Origin: an uncultured Acetatifactor sp.
Lineage (GTDB): Bacteria; Bacillota; Clostridia; Lachnospirales; Lachnospiraceae
DNA: 40,715 bases
Direction of reading: 5' to 3'
NCBI GenBank assembly: GCA_934394815.1
Contig: CAKRRD010000029.1
Location: 1-40,715 of the forward strand
Position numbers and translations under genes: made by a program. The notes under the pieces are model-generated. The model saw only the letters and a list, made by a program, of their open reading frames with translations. It ran no database searches and was not told the DNA's origin. This document shows positions 9,125 to 18,371 of this stretch, piece by piece (within the stretch, counting starts at the first letter, position 1; each line of letters begins with the position of its first letter).

Positions 9125-9800
9125 TCTTACGCAGTCTCCTTTCCAGTTTTGCAAGCAGAATGGACAATACCTTGGTCAGTACAAAATAGATAAATGCAAT
9201 ACCCAATAACGGTGTAAACACATCAAACAGTTTGGAAGTCATCTGGTTTGCCACACGGGTAAGATCGCTCATTCCCACATAACCAACAATGGAAGTCTCC
9301 TTGATCAGCACGATAAATTCATTGCCCAGAGGCGGCAGAATGCTCTTGAATGCCTGCGGGATGATAATGTAGCGCATGGTCTGGAATTTGTTCAGTCCCA
9401 GAGATCTGCCCGCTTCCATCTGCCCCTTGTCCACTGCCAGAATACCGGCTCTGACGATCTCCGCCACATAAGCGCCGGAGTTGATACCGAAAGTCAGGCT
9501 GGCGATCAGTACGCTGTTCTTGCAGGTAGCCAGAATGCCGGACCACATAATCAGCAGCTGTACCGTGGTAGGGGTTCCGCGGATAATATCAATATAAGCG
9601 CTCGCAATGCGGGACGCTACGGTCTTCGATCCGTTCTTTTTCGTGGATAATTTCAAAAATGCCGCTATGGTTCCGATCAGGATACCGAGCAGAGCTGCAA
9701 AAAAAGAAACCTCTAAGGTTACTCCCAGACCTTTCAGATAAAGCTTCCACCTGTCCGCTTCAATGAAGGCTGCATAAATATGTTGCCAGATAGTTTGCAT
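9111..9800 (-). CDS. Polar amino-acid ABC transporter, permease
   Basis: A 229-residue HisM-type permease with about five membrane helices. The cytoplasmic EAA loop that contacts the ATPase is visible as [21 protein letters not shown]. The start [12 protein letters not shown] precedes the first helix ([19 protein letters not shown]). Only one permease gene is present, so the channel is probably a homodimer. It is separated from the upstream binding-protein gene by a strong hairpin terminator. Confidence 0.93.
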   Translation of the reverse strand: MQTIWQHIYAAFIEADRWKLYLKGLGVTLEVSFFAALLGILIGTIAAFLKLSTKKNGSKTVASRIASAYIDIIRGTPTTVQLLIMWSGILATCKNSVLIASLTFGINSGAYVAEIVRAGILAVDKGQMEAGRSLGLNKFQTMRYIIIPQAFKSILPPLGNEFIVLIKETSIVGYVGMSDLTRVANQMTSKLFDVFTPLLGIAFIYFVLTKVLSILLAKLERRLRKSDNR

Positions 9801-9886
9801 GTTATTTCCTGTGCCTTTCTTATGAATCTTTGAATATATATGTGTACGATTGGCTTAAATGTATATGTTGCCTACCTTAATATAGC

Positions 9887-9924
9887 AAAAAGAAGAGAAT
9901 GGCACAAGCCATTCTCTTCTTTTT
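9887..9924 (-). terminator. Internal terminator between binding-protein and permease genes
   Basis: Perfect 16-nt inverted arms at 9887-9902 and 9909-9924 enclose a 6-nt loop. On the minus strand the stem ends in a run of T. It lies 22 nt after the binding-protein gene and 86 nt before the permease start. Partial read-through would let the binding protein be made in excess over the membrane parts. Confidence 0.85.
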
Positions 9925-9945
9925 CGTGTATATTTTGTATAAAAA

Positions 9946-10788
9946 TTATTCGCCAATATACTCAGATACCAGTGCATCAAAGGTACCGTCAGCCTTAAGG
10001 TCAGCCAGTGCCTGATTTACCTTCTCTACCAGCTCGCTTCCCTTAGGAAGTGCGATAGCATATTCCTCAGCTTCGAAGTCGAAGTCTGCACCGTCGATGA
10101 TCTTTACCTTACCCTCGAACTTGGTGTTGAATACTTCTGCGGGGTTCTTGTCAATGATCACTGCATCTACTCTGCCGTTTACCAGATCGTTTACAGCGTC
10201 GATAGCTCTGTTATAGGTCTGTGCGGTAGCGCCCTCGATCTCCTCTGCCAGGAACATACCTGTAGTACCCAGCTGGCAGCCGATGGTCTTGTTCTTCAGG
10301 TCATCAGCGGTTGCGATGTCGGAATCTGCCGGTACGATTACGAACTGTACAGCCTCATAATAAGGATCAGAGAAATCTACCTGTGCCTTACGCTCCTCGG
10401 TAACGGTCATACCTGCGATAGCACCATCGATTCTGTTGCCGATAGAGCTTACCAGAGAGTCAAACTCCATGTTCTCTACCTGAACTTCCATGCCCAGCTT
10501 CTCACCTACTGCCTTGATCAGTGCAACATCAAATCCATCGGGTTCTCCGTCATCACCTACGTACTCAAAGGGAGGGAACTCTGCGTTGGTGCCGAATACC
10601 AGTACGCCACCCTCGGTCTTGTCAGCAGCCTCAGTGGTTGCAGCTGCTTCGGTAGTTGCTGCAGCAGTCTCTGCCACGCTGCTCTCAGAAGCCTGAGAAC
10701 TCTCGTTAGCTGCGGAATCAGAACCACAGCCGGTCAGCATTGCTGTACACATTACGGTTGCAAGTAACATTGCGATTGCTTTTTTCAT
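9946..10788 (-). CDS. Amino-acid ABC transporter substrate-binding lipoprotein
   Basis: A 280-residue family 3 solute-binding protein. A lipoprotein signal ends at LTGC, giving Cys21 as the lipid anchor. A low-complexity Ala/Thr/Glu/Ser linker follows to about residue 60. The binding domain starts at VLVFGTNAEFPPFEYVG and carries DGFDVALIKAVGEKLGM, DGAIAGMTVTEERKAQVDFSDPYY split across the lobe hinge, and VNQALADLKADGTF near the end. The ligand is likely a polar amino acid. It has its own promoter and is followed by a terminator before the permease. Confidence 0.93.
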   Translation of the reverse strand: MKKAIAMLLATVMCTAMLTGCGSDSAANESSQASESSVAETAAATTEAAATTEAADKTEGGVLVFGTNAEFPPFEYVGDDGEPDGFDVALIKAVGEKLGMEVQVENMEFDSLVSSIGNRIDGAIAGMTVTEERKAQVDFSDPYYEAVQFVIVPADSDIATADDLKNKTIGCQLGTTGMFLAEEIEGATAQTYNRAIDAVNDLVNGRVDAVIIDKNPAEVFNTKFEGKVKIIDGADFDFEAEEYAIALPKGSELVEKVNQALADLKADGTFDALVSEYIGE

Positions 10789-10842
10789 AATATTATCCTC
10801 CTGTCTGTTTCTGCGGACGACAGCCGTCCTTAAACGTTGATT

Positions 10843-10871
10843 ACTATAGCACCTTTTTGGAAAATGCGCAA
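10843..10871 (-). promoter_or_regulatory. Promoter of the amino-acid transporter
   Basis: On the minus strand TTGCGC (10866-10871) and an extended -10, TGC plus TATAGT (10843-10848), are 17 nt apart. The leader contains a short stem-loop (GGACG/CGTCC) before the AGGAGG of the binding-protein gene. This promoter sits directly after the last pilus-locus gene. Confidence 0.65.
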
Positions 10872-10892
10872 CTGTTTATGCATAAATATGCG

Positions 10893-11627
10893 TTATGCTC
10901 CCTGTGAGCAGAGCATCCACAAAATTTCTCCCCAGAAGGTTATCACAATATAAGGAATATACGGCTTCGGTGTCCGCAGTTTTCCTCTGCAGGTCACATT
11001 CCCCTTCCCCAGCTGCACCAGCGCCAGTAAAGTTACCGCCAGCAGCATATGGATCAGGAACCACAGCATCTCTCCGCGCCAGCGGCAGCTGATCAGGGCA
11101 CATACGGAAAATGCATGGCTGTCGGCTCTCCCGTACATTCTTGCAAACAGGAACTGCTGGAGAAGCACGAACACTGCTACTGCTGCCGCCTGCCGTATTC
11201 CGGTGAGAACTGTACGTTCCCACGATCCGGTAACTGTAGCTCCTCCGCAGGACACTCCCAGCAGGATTCCTGTCCACAACAGACACCACCACCATACATA
11301 ATTATACACATAACAGTTCTCCCCATCCATGCAGGCCGCCGCCAGCAGCCCTCCGGCCAGCAGACTGAGTAATATTCCTTCGGCCCCCAGCTGCAGATAC
11401 CGGTCTCCTCCCGCAAGAGGTTCCAACAATTCTCCCCTCCCGCAGATCACAGTTATAATAATGGCATTTCCAAAGGACAGACTACCGAGGACATTCCTTT
11501 TCTTTCCGGGAAGCCATAGCCTTTTCTCCCCATCCGCCAGACACAATAACCAGAGCATGCTGCCATAGATCATGCCTCCCGAAAAAATCACCCATAATAT
11601 AACAGGCAATAGTATTCCAATCCACAT
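10893..11627 (-). CDS. Polytopic membrane protein, probable divergent A24-type prepilin peptidase
   Basis: A 244-residue protein with about six to seven membrane helices. Two aspartates are placed as in A24 prepilin peptidases: D101 (AACMDGENCYVYN) and D169 in GRAD, standing for the usual GGGD. A late KLRTPKPYIPYI stretch resembles the family's basic R-x-R...PF/IPF segment. The first glycine pair is not conserved, so the match is weak. Position as the last gene of the Tad-type pilus locus, which otherwise lacks a processing peptidase, supports the call. If correct, it cleaves the pilin-like leaders of the Flp1 and TadE-like proteins. Confidence 0.6.
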   Translation of the reverse strand: MWIGILLPVILWVIFSGGMIYGSMLWLLCLADGEKRLWLPGKKRNVLGSLSFGNAIIITVICGRGELLEPLAGGDRYLQLGAEGILLSLLAGGLLAAACMDGENCYVYNYVWWWCLLWTGILLGVSCGGATVTGSWERTVLTGIRQAAAVAVFVLLQQFLFARMYGRADSHAFSVCALISCRWRGEMLWFLIHMLLAVTLLALVQLGKGNVTCRGKLRTPKPYIPYIVITFWGEILWMLCSQGA

Positions 11628-11636
11628 GCTTCCTCC

Positions 11637-14600
11637 TTAACGCAGTCTGGTGCGCAGCTCATCCAGCACCGTACCCGATACCCCGATCACACTGATCGTC
11701 GGATGGTCTTCCAGCTTCTTATCGCCTTTATAAGCCCGCACCGTAATCTCCAGTTCCCGGTTTTCCGGGGTATACAGAGGCACCATAAAGGGCAGTTCTT
11801 CCGTGATCCTGTACCCGAGAGTCTCCGTATAATCATACACACGGTTCAGTGTGGGATCCAGAGAAGTCATGCATTCCGGAAAAATCACTTCCACCCGGTC
11901 AACATATCCCCAGGTCGTAAAGTTAAGGATCCCGCTTTCTCCGCATTTAAACACAGGCTCTCTGGGTTCCAGCACGCGTTCTACACTGCTTTCCAGTGCA
12001 AATTCCGTGGTTCCGTAGCTGCAGCTGCATTCATTGCCCACATTGTCCACCGCGTATCCCGATACCGTAAAATCCCCGCTGAAAACAGGATCATCGTCAG
12101 TAATAGTAATGGTAATGTATCCGTCTTCCCCCGGTGTGTAGGTCTTGGAAATGGCATTATCTGTGTTGCGGATTGCAAGGTAGAACTTCCGTATTCCACT
12201 GATTCCATCCTCCGCCCTTGCACGGACCGTAACACTTCCATCTCTGCGGTCGATCCGTTCCTGTTTCTCCAGGATCTCCATCCCATGGATTACCGGAGCC
12301 TCCCCGTCGGCGATCAGTGTGATCTTGTTGCGTTCATCCTGTGCATGCACCGAATAAGTCTTTTTCGCCTCCTCACCAGCTCCAGCCACCGGAATTACCT
12401 GTATCCGCTGTCCGGAATATTTGCCGTCGATTACAAATTGCTGTACCCCGGTAAGTTCTCTGTTCTGCCGGGATCTTATCGTATAGGAATACGGATATTG
12501 CTGCAGCACCGTGATTCCGGTGGTCGCATAAGCCAGGTTATCCGCCTCCGTCCGGATTGAAGTATCCGCTATTTCTGTTAATGGAGTCCGGATGATATTT
12601 CTGGCCAGGCTGCCGTCTGCTGCCATCGTTTCATAGATTGTCTCATTAAGCTGGTATTCCGGACTTGCCGTGCCCTCCATATATGCCTCATTTTGTAACG
12701 TAAACGGTGTGCTGCCGTCTGCACGCACATACCAGGTCTTATCTGCTGCCGCCGGATAGACATTTTCTACGGAGGCATCCATCGTCAGCTGTTTCGTATA
12801 TATTTTCCATAAGACGTCCTTTTCGTTGATACGAATGTGCGTTGTCCCGCCGATATTCCCGGCTGCATCCACCGCTGCAATATGCAGATATTGAACATGA
12901 TCCGCCATCGCCACAGTTACCTGTGATTCCCGTACATAATCTGCATTACCGGTAACGGACGTATTTCTGTCTGCATCCACCAGATAGTAGTATCCTTTTA
13001 CTCCGCTTACCAGTGTATTTTTCGTAATATTGGATTCACACAGCATGGATGTGCTTCCCGTCAGGTAAGATTCCACTTTGTGGTAATAATCCGTCCCCCT
13101 GTCCTTCGGTTCCTGCCAGACGACGCGGATCGTTCTGCCGTCTAATGGCTCTCTTGTGACCTGATCTGCTATTTTCTCCGGCGCTGCGAAATCCGTTGCC
13201 GTAACTCCCGCAAGACTCAGGCTCTCCTGATAGCCGATAGCTTCGGACCGCAGACGGCCAAGGCCGGAGCCGCTGCGCACCCCATTCTTCCTTTCATGCC
13301 ACAGGGCAAAAGGGCTTATGTAGTTGCTGCCGCCGTAAGCCGGCCTGGAAGAGATCACCTGACCTTCCTGATATCCACACACCAATGCCCGGCCGCCGCT
13401 AAAACTCAGATCCGTAATATTGGCTCCCACCCAGACAGATCCGGTTAAGCGGAACTTCAACGTTACAAATACATGCGTGGTGCCTTCCGGCAGATCAATA
13501 TTTAAGCTCTGACTGAAGTCACTGATTCCGACATGCCGTGAACTGTCATAGTGATAATTTTTCGTATGTGGATAATCCCTGAAGTTACCTTCCGCAATCT
13601 TTGTTCCGTTCTGATCCAGGATAGTATACGCCGAGGCGTCATTTTCATGAGGGTTCAGATCACATATATAGCTGCCCAGTCCGCCCCATCCGGTGCAGTT
13701 ATAAGATAAATTTAATGTCGTATTTCCATTGGTGGGAATTCCCTGATACCCCGTAATATCCCACATGGTATTGGAAGGAAAATAGCTCCGGCTCCATCCG
13801 GCTCTCACAATAATAAAGGAATAATCATAATCATCATTGGTATGCCCGCTATATCCCGTAGGCGTTACCGTATCACCATAGCAGCTATATCCATAGCTCA
13901 TGTAATCCCAGTTTCCAAGTCCCGGCGCGTAAGAGGTATCTTTATAACAGGTATTTGTATGATGATGCACGATCTTCTCTCCGGCCGTTCCTCCATAATA
14001 TCCGGCCCCGCCACCGGCCATACCGTCTTCGCCGGTCCGGCGTTCCAATATTACACTTTCCATGCTTCCACCGGCTCTGCCCGGCCCACTCACTGCGGCT
14101 CCTCCACCGCCTCCGGCGATCAGCAGAATGCCTTTCCGGTCGGAAAGTACCGATGTCATTCCTCCGCCATTACCATACTCCGATGCCTTTCCTCCACCGT
14201 TATATCCATTCTGACCCCCGGTAGTATAGGTCAGTACCTCTCCCTTCTGCAGCCAGAAGGTTCCGGACACACTGCCTCCATAGCCGCCGGTATAAGATCC
14301 ATAACTCTGTCCCTGCGCGCCAAGAGCATTTATGGTATAGAGTCCCGTGTGAGGTACGGTATATTGATGTACCCGTCCGTCAAAGACATAAGCTCGATCA
14401 ATGACCGTAGTACTGCCGATATCGTTGGCACTGTTGATCCTGAGCCATGCTCCGTCCTCTCTTTTCTGGTATACCAGATAGGTCTTGTTGTTCTGATCCG
14501 ACTGCGACCAGGATAAGTCTACTGCTCCTTTTCCGTCGTTTACCGTGTAATTGTCTGCTGCCTGTAACTTAAGATCAATCCATTGTGCATACAGTGTCAT

Positions 14601-15944
14601 TGCTTTGGATGGTATGATCGTATCCCCTGCTCCCCCCGCGGGCAGATGAAACTCCGGATCGTAATACCATCCTCCAAAGGACCAGCCGGTTCTGGTGGTG
14701 GCCGGCAATGTAATCGGATCAGACTGATAAGATGCCTTCAAGATATCTGTATTTCCATCCGGAGCCATAAACATATAAGCATCATTCGCCAAATGACCTT
14801 GAAATGGCTGCATTCTCATCCATTCGACGAAATGTGTTTTCCCCGTGACTGTGCCTGCCTTTGTTCCACCATTTGTTTCAAAAGTCACGGCATACCCCGC
14901 GGGAGCATCAATCAAGCCTTTTTGCGGCACATATTTACTGCCATACGGTTTCGTGAATGAATATGTATTCCGGCCATTGTATTTTCCGCCATTCGCGTCG
15001 ATTACCAGTGTACTTTCGCACCTTTTCCATTGGGCATACAGGATAACGGATCCATTATCCTCTGCCGTCCATGTGGTCTGATCCCTCCAGTCAGCACTGC
15101 TAAGATTGCAGATCTCTGCTTTATCCGTAAAGGAAATCCCGGAACCGTCCGCTCTGGTATTCCATCCAGTAAATACGTATCCCTCTCTGGTATAGTTATT
15201 TTCTGTTAAATGTGTTACCGGCGTTACTGTTTTCCCCTCGTAATTTGTGGCATTGTCGTACATGTGATAACTATTGCTCATATACCCACTATATATATCT
15301 GTATTAGATTTATAGCTAACAGTATATTGATTCCAGGAAATATTTTTACACCAGTGTGTTGAGAAGCTCACTCCCTGCTCCAGATTATTGCAAAATGGAC
15401 ACAAATAGTAATAACTTACCGGTTCGCCCTCATTACTTAAATGTAGGTATTGTATCGACTCTGCCGCTTCCCGGCTCATATATATGTTGGCCTCCTCCAG
15501 CGGTTCCCCACAGTCTGCACAAAACGCTTTCCAGCCGGAATAATAATAACGAAAGCATTTTTCACTTCCAAAGGAAACTCCGTGCCAGTCTTTTACGGAA
15601 TATTCATTATGAATACACTGTCCCGTTCTGTGCACCACTTTCCAGTATCCGACCGGTACCGAATCATATCTTCCCGTTTTGTAATAATGTTCTCCGGTCC
15701 GTAAACTCCGCAAGGAGGATTGGATCCCGGTAAAAACTGTGGTACTGTCCTCCTCCGCATACCAGGTATAATTCCGGTCTCCGGCACAGGTCGTAAAAGC
15801 CCTGCCGTCCGGGCTGAACGACACATAGGGGCTGTTATAAATCGTCTTACGGCCTGCTGCCTCCGTATGTCCCGAAAACAGGATTGCCATTCCCAGTGTC
15901 AGCAGTCCCGTCTTTACAGCGATATAGCACTTTTTTCTTATCAT
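11637..15944 (-). CDS. Giant secreted surface protein with InlB-type B repeats and a glycine-rich domain
   Basis: About 1,435 residues. The start is set at ATG 15944 (MIRKKCYIAVK) because AGGAGG lies 6 nt upstream; the ATG at 15965 would place that site inside the coding region. A signal peptide ends near SGHTEAAG. A Cys-rich stretch (CADCGEP; CPFCNN) lies near residues 140-200. Three Listeria-Bacteroides-type repeats follow at roughly 235-460 (GYVFTGWNTRADGSG; GWSFGGWYYDPE; LYAQW). A glycine-rich domain occupies about 540-650 (GGQNGYNGGGKASEYGNGGG), and beta-sandwich-like segments fill the C-terminal half. No LPXTG sorting signal or C-terminal helix is seen. It sits inside the pilus locus, between the lipoprotein and the peptidase-like gene, so it may be a pilus-associated adhesin. 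Confidence 0.75.
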   Translation of the reverse strand: MIRKKCYIAVKTGLLTLGMAILFSGHTEAAGRKTIYNSPYVSFSPDGRAFTTCAGDRNYTWYAEEDSTTVFTGIQSSLRSLRTGEHYYKTGRYDSVPVGYWKVVHRTGQCIHNEYSVKDWHGVSFGSEKCFRYYYSGWKAFCADCGEPLEEANIYMSREAAESIQYLHLSNEGEPVSYYYLCPFCNNLEQGVSFSTHWCKNISWNQYTVSYKSNTDIYSGYMSNSYHMYDNATNYEGKTVTPVTHLTENNYTREGYVFTGWNTRADGSGISFTDKAEICNLSSADWRDQTTWTAEDNGSVILYAQWKRCESTLVIDANGGKYNGRNTYSFTKPYGSKYVPQKGLIDAPAGYAVTFETNGGTKAGTVTGKTHFVEWMRMQPFQGHLANDAYMFMAPDGNTDILKASYQSDPITLPATTRTGWSFGGWYYDPEFHLPAGGAGDTIIPSKAMTLYAQWIDLKLQAADNYTVNDGKGAVDLSWSQSDQNNKTYLVYQKREDGAWLRINSANDIGSTTVIDRAYVFDGRVHQYTVPHTGLYTINALGAQGQSYGSYTGGYGGSVSGTFWLQKGEVLTYTTGGQNGYNGGGKASEYGNGGGMTSVLSDRKGILLIAGGGGGAAVSGPGRAGGSMESVILERRTGEDGMAGGGAGYYGGTAGEKIVHHHTNTCYKDTSYAPGLGNWDYMSYGYSCYGDTVTPTGYSGHTNDDYDYSFIIVRAGWSRSYFPSNTMWDITGYQGIPTNGNTTLNLSYNCTGWGGLGSYICDLNPHENDASAYTILDQNGTKIAEGNFRDYPHTKNYHYDSSRHVGISDFSQSLNIDLPEGTTHVFVTLKFRLTGSVWVGANITDLSFSGGRALVCGYQEGQVISSRPAYGGSNYISPFALWHERKNGVRSGSGLGRLRSEAIGYQESLSLAGVTATDFAAPEKIADQVTREPLDGRTIRVVWQEPKDRGTDYYHKVESYLTGSTSMLCESNITKNTLVSGVKGYYYLVDADRNTSVTGNADYVRESQVTVAMADHVQYLHIAAVDAAGNIGGTTHIRINEKDVLWKIYTKQLTMDASVENVYPAAADKTWYVRADGSTPFTLQNEAYMEGTASPEYQLNETIYETMAADGSLARNIIRTPLTEIADTSIRTEADNLAYATTGITVLQQYPYSYTIRSRQNRELTGVQQFVIDGKYSGQRIQVIPVAGAGEEAKKTYSVHAQDERNKITLIADGEAPVIHGMEILEKQERIDRRDGSVTVRARAEDGISGIRKFYLAIRNTDNAISKTYTPGEDGYITITITDDDPVFSGDFTVSGYAVDNVGNECSCSYGTTEFALESSVERVLEPREPVFKCGESGILNFTTWGYVDRVEVIFPECMTSLDPTLNRVYDYTETLGYRITEELPFMVPLYTPENRELEITVRAYKGDKKLEDHPTISVIGVSGTVLDELRTRLR

Positions 15945-16007
15945 CTGTGTCCTCCTGTTTCTCATCTGCCTGATGTGGCAATGACAACTGCATATGGAAA
16001 CCGGAGA

Positions 16008-16033
16008 TTAAAAACGAGCAGAACTTTATGCTC
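16008..16033 (-). terminator. Weak terminator after the Cys-rich lipoprotein gene
   Basis: On the minus strand a GAGCA/TGCTC stem (16029-16033 with 16016-16020, loop of 8) runs into GTTTTTAA. It may reduce transcription from the lipoprotein gene into the giant surface protein gene. Confidence 0.4.
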
Positions 16034-16087
16034 TGCCCGGACGATATGATCAAGTCATTATATGATCTTTTCTCTTCTTTATTCCCT

Positions 16088-16882
16088 TTAAGGCCGTGCA
16101 TTACAACGACTGCAATAAGTCACTTCTTCCGTTACAAAATCCTGTTTTTCCTCGTTCCATACAGGATCTGTAGTCCCTGTCGTCCAGTCATGTTCCGTAC
16201 CCCAAAATCCCTCTCTGCCTATTTCATTTCCACAACTTGTGCAATAGGTAACTTTCACACCATGTTCATCGCAATAGGCTGCATCCACTTCTGTCCGTGT
16301 CTCCGGGATATGGGGTAAGGCCGGATCCGTACCGTCACCTCCCGTTTCCCCACAGACGGAACAGACCAACATATAATATCCTCCCGCGTTACAGGTAGGT
16401 GCCGAGGGCCAATACTCCTTTACATAATTGTGATTACACGGTGCTGCAGTAGCTGCCGGAGCAGATACCGGTGTCGGTGTGACAGCAGGGAGCTCCGTCG
16501 GTACCGGTTCCTCTGTCGGTGGGGCGGTTTTCTGCGGTGCTTCCGCAGACGTTCCTGCAGTGGTTGTACCGGGCTTGTTGTTATCCGCAGTCACAGTAGA
16601 AGTCGTTTCTGTCGTGGCCGTCGGCTTCGGAGTGGACGTGGCAATAGCTTCCGGCTCCTTTGTCACTGTCGCAGGCGCCTTGGCTGCTATGACTGTCTCT
16701 TCCGATGTCTTTGCGGTCTCCGGGACGGACACCGGAACTGCTGTCTCCGTTACTACCGGTTTTTGTGTTACCATGGGCAATAAAGTATCCACAGCTTCCG
16801 TACTCTGTTGTTTTCCGCATCCCGTAAATGCTGTGAATGCCAGCGCTGTCACTACTGCAGCGCAAATCGTCTTTTTTCTCAT
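16088..16882 (-). CDS. Lipoprotein with Thr/Pro-rich stalk and CxxC repeats
   Basis: A 264-residue exported protein. A lipoprotein signal ends at FTGC (Cys21). Residues of about 25-150 are a Thr, Pro, Ala, Val and Glu stalk typical of wall-spanning linkers. The C-terminal 110 residues hold three CxxC knuckles (CSVCGETGG, CTSCGNEIG, CSRCNARP) and His-rich spacing, suggesting a metal-binding or disulphide-bonded domain. Similar CxxC pairs occur in the neighbouring giant protein. It has AGGAGGAC ribosome site 5' of ATG 16882. The role is unknown; membrane-anchored pilus accessory is an inference from position. Confidence 0.65.
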   Translation of the reverse strand: MRKKTICAAVVTALAFTAFTGCGKQQSTEAVDTLLPMVTQKPVVTETAVPVSVPETAKTSEETVIAAKAPATVTKEPEAIATSTPKPTATTETTSTVTADNNKPGTTTAGTSAEAPQKTAPPTEEPVPTELPAVTPTPVSAPAATAAPCNHNYVKEYWPSAPTCNAGGYYMLVCSVCGETGGDGTDPALPHIPETRTEVDAAYCDEHGVKVTYCTSCGNEIGREGFWGTEHDWTTGTTDPVWNEEKQDFVTEEVTYCSRCNARP

Positions 16883-17071
16883 CCTTTGTCCTCCGGGCCT
16901 TTCAGCCGTTTTTCAACAGGCATGTGATTTTGCCTTATTATATCGTTCCTCAGTATATTTATGTTTATTTTTTGATTCATTTTTCATCGCTGTTTTGGCA
17001 AATGATTTGATAAATCGAAATAGCCGTCCGATTTCCCTATGCAGTTGTCAAAGATCACACAGCCGCTCATT

Positions 17072-17752
17072 TTATTCACAAATCTTTACGACCCGCAGGG
17101 ATCCCTGTGCCAATGCGCTGTAGAAGCCGTCCACATCTGTTTTGTCCAGATAGATATTGATTCTTTGTGCCGGTGTGGTATTATCATTTCCGTTGATGGC
17201 CGCTCCCGTCTGGTCGAATACCTGCTGTACCCATACATTCTCCCACAGGATCTTTTCGTTCCGTTCCCCGTTCTCTGCCCTGTCCGGATCCACACAATAA
17301 ATATGGATTCGGTCACCGGCCCGCAGAACACCTCCCACGACCTGATACAGGTCTTCTGCCCGGAATCCGGCAATGACAGCTTCCATCATCCCTTCGGTGA
17401 TCTCCTCTTTCTCCCGCAGCATACCGGCCGTCAGCACGGTACCTTCTTCTATTCCATATACCGCAGTTCCTCCGATGACCTCTTCTCTGTCTTTCAACGC
17501 AGTCTTCGGTACCATGTTCTTGTCTATTTCCACTATGGCAACATATTTGGGTACCGTTTCCCCGGTGATCTTCTCTCCTCTGGGAATTTCCGCGGCTGCC
17601 ACACATACCTGCTCCTTTTCATATTCCGCAAGCACTTTTTTCTCTGTCTGCAATAAGAATACAAATACCCCGATTGCCGCCAGAAATGCTGCCAGAATGC
17701 TGCCATTCCAGATCCTGTTTTTCACTTTCGGACTTACTTTCCGTCTCTTCAT
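17072..17752 (-). CDS. cpaB: CpaB/RcpC-like pilus assembly protein (SAF domain)
   Basis: A 226-residue protein with a basic N-terminus and one membrane helix (GSILAAFLAAIGVFVFLLQ). A SAF domain follows: VCVAAAEIPRGEKITGETV, then GTAVYGIEEGTVLTAGML. The C-terminal part includes GGVLRAGDRIHIYCV, as in CpaB. The start is set at ATG 17752 because GAGGAGG sits 6 nt upstream; an in-frame ATG at 17776 lacks a site. In Gram-negatives CpaB works with a secretin; none is present here, as expected for a Gram-positive. It overlaps the upstream TadE-like gene by 134 nt in another frame. Confidence 0.8.
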   Translation of the reverse strand: MKRRKVSPKVKNRIWNGSILAAFLAAIGVFVFLLQTEKKVLAEYEKEQVCVAAAEIPRGEKITGETVPKYVAIVEIDKNMVPKTALKDREEVIGGTAVYGIEEGTVLTAGMLREKEEITEGMMEAVIAGFRAEDLYQVVGGVLRAGDRIHIYCVDPDRAENGERNEKILWENVWVQQVFDQTGAAINGNDNTTPAQRINIYLDKTDVDGFYSALAQGSLRVVKICE

Positions 17753-18371
17753 GAATTTCCTCCTCATTGTTTTCACTGACTACATCTACCAGTTTGCTTT
17801 TCCCCGCATTCACCACGACCCCCAGAAAGCCTTCCACCGGATATGTGATCTCGCTGTATACCCCAGTGGCCTCAATAAGCTGCCCCACAGGTGTTCTCAC
17901 TTCTCCAAGGCTTCCCTGCCACTCCTGTATCTGTCCGCTGCCGTTTCGTTCCCAGACGCTGACTCTCTGTCCCCGCACATTATAAATAATATATCTCTGT
18001 ATCTGTACCTGACCGGAGATCAGCTTACGGTTTGCAGCCTCATAGTTGTCATCCAGTCCCAGATTCTCCTTTAGTGCTGCGCAATATCTGTCGTAGGCCT
18101 GCTCCGGATCCGGGATCCGTATTTTATGCGTTCTGCCGTATTCCTGTATGTCAATGACCGCAGAAGCCAGATTGGACAGAGCCAGTGCATCCTCCAGATA
18201 CATGGAGGATGCACGGTACAATGCCACCTGTAACTGCATGCATAGCAGAATCGCCAGAAACAGAATCCAGAACAGTCCCAACACCCAGGCAGCCTGCCCT
18301 TCCTCTCCCGTCCCGACAATCCTCGTTTTTTCAGTTTTTAGCCGTGGATACTCTTTTTTCCAAAATATCAT
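17619..18371 (-). CDS. TadE-like pseudopilin (second)
   Basis: A 250-residue protein. A prepilin-type leader is suggested by GEEG-QAAWVLGLF at residues 22-34, followed by a hydrophobic helix (WILFLAILLCMQLQVALYRA), and a periplasm-like outer domain as in TadE/TadG proteins. The last 45 residues overlap the cpaB start in a different frame and are highly charged (EEEIHEETESKSESEK), so the conserved part probably ends before about residue 205. It lies in the pilin block between the first TadE-like gene and cpaB. The name is based on leader, size and position, not on a strong family motif. Confidence 0.65.
   Translation of the reverse strand: MIFWKKEYPRLKTEKTRIVGTGEEGQAAWVLGLFWILFLAILLCMQLQVALYRASSMYLEDALALSNLASAVIDIQEYGRTHKIRIPDPEQAYDRYCAALKENLGLDDNYEAANRKLISGQVQIQRYIIYNVRGQRVSVWERNGSGQIQEWQGSLGEVRTPVGQLIEATGVYSEITYPVEGFLGVVVNAGKSKLVDVVSENNEEEIHEETESKSESEKQDLEWQHSGSISGGNRGICILIADREKSACGI

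Noticed and set aside
10490..10696. Plus-strand Ala/Ser-rich frame opposite the binding-protein linker
   Set aside because: It mirrors the low-complexity linker codons of the real gene and has no start signal.
16430..17123. Plus-strand frames opposite the lipoprotein stalk
   Set aside because: They are complementary readings of the repetitive Thr/Pro/Ala codons with no ribosome site.
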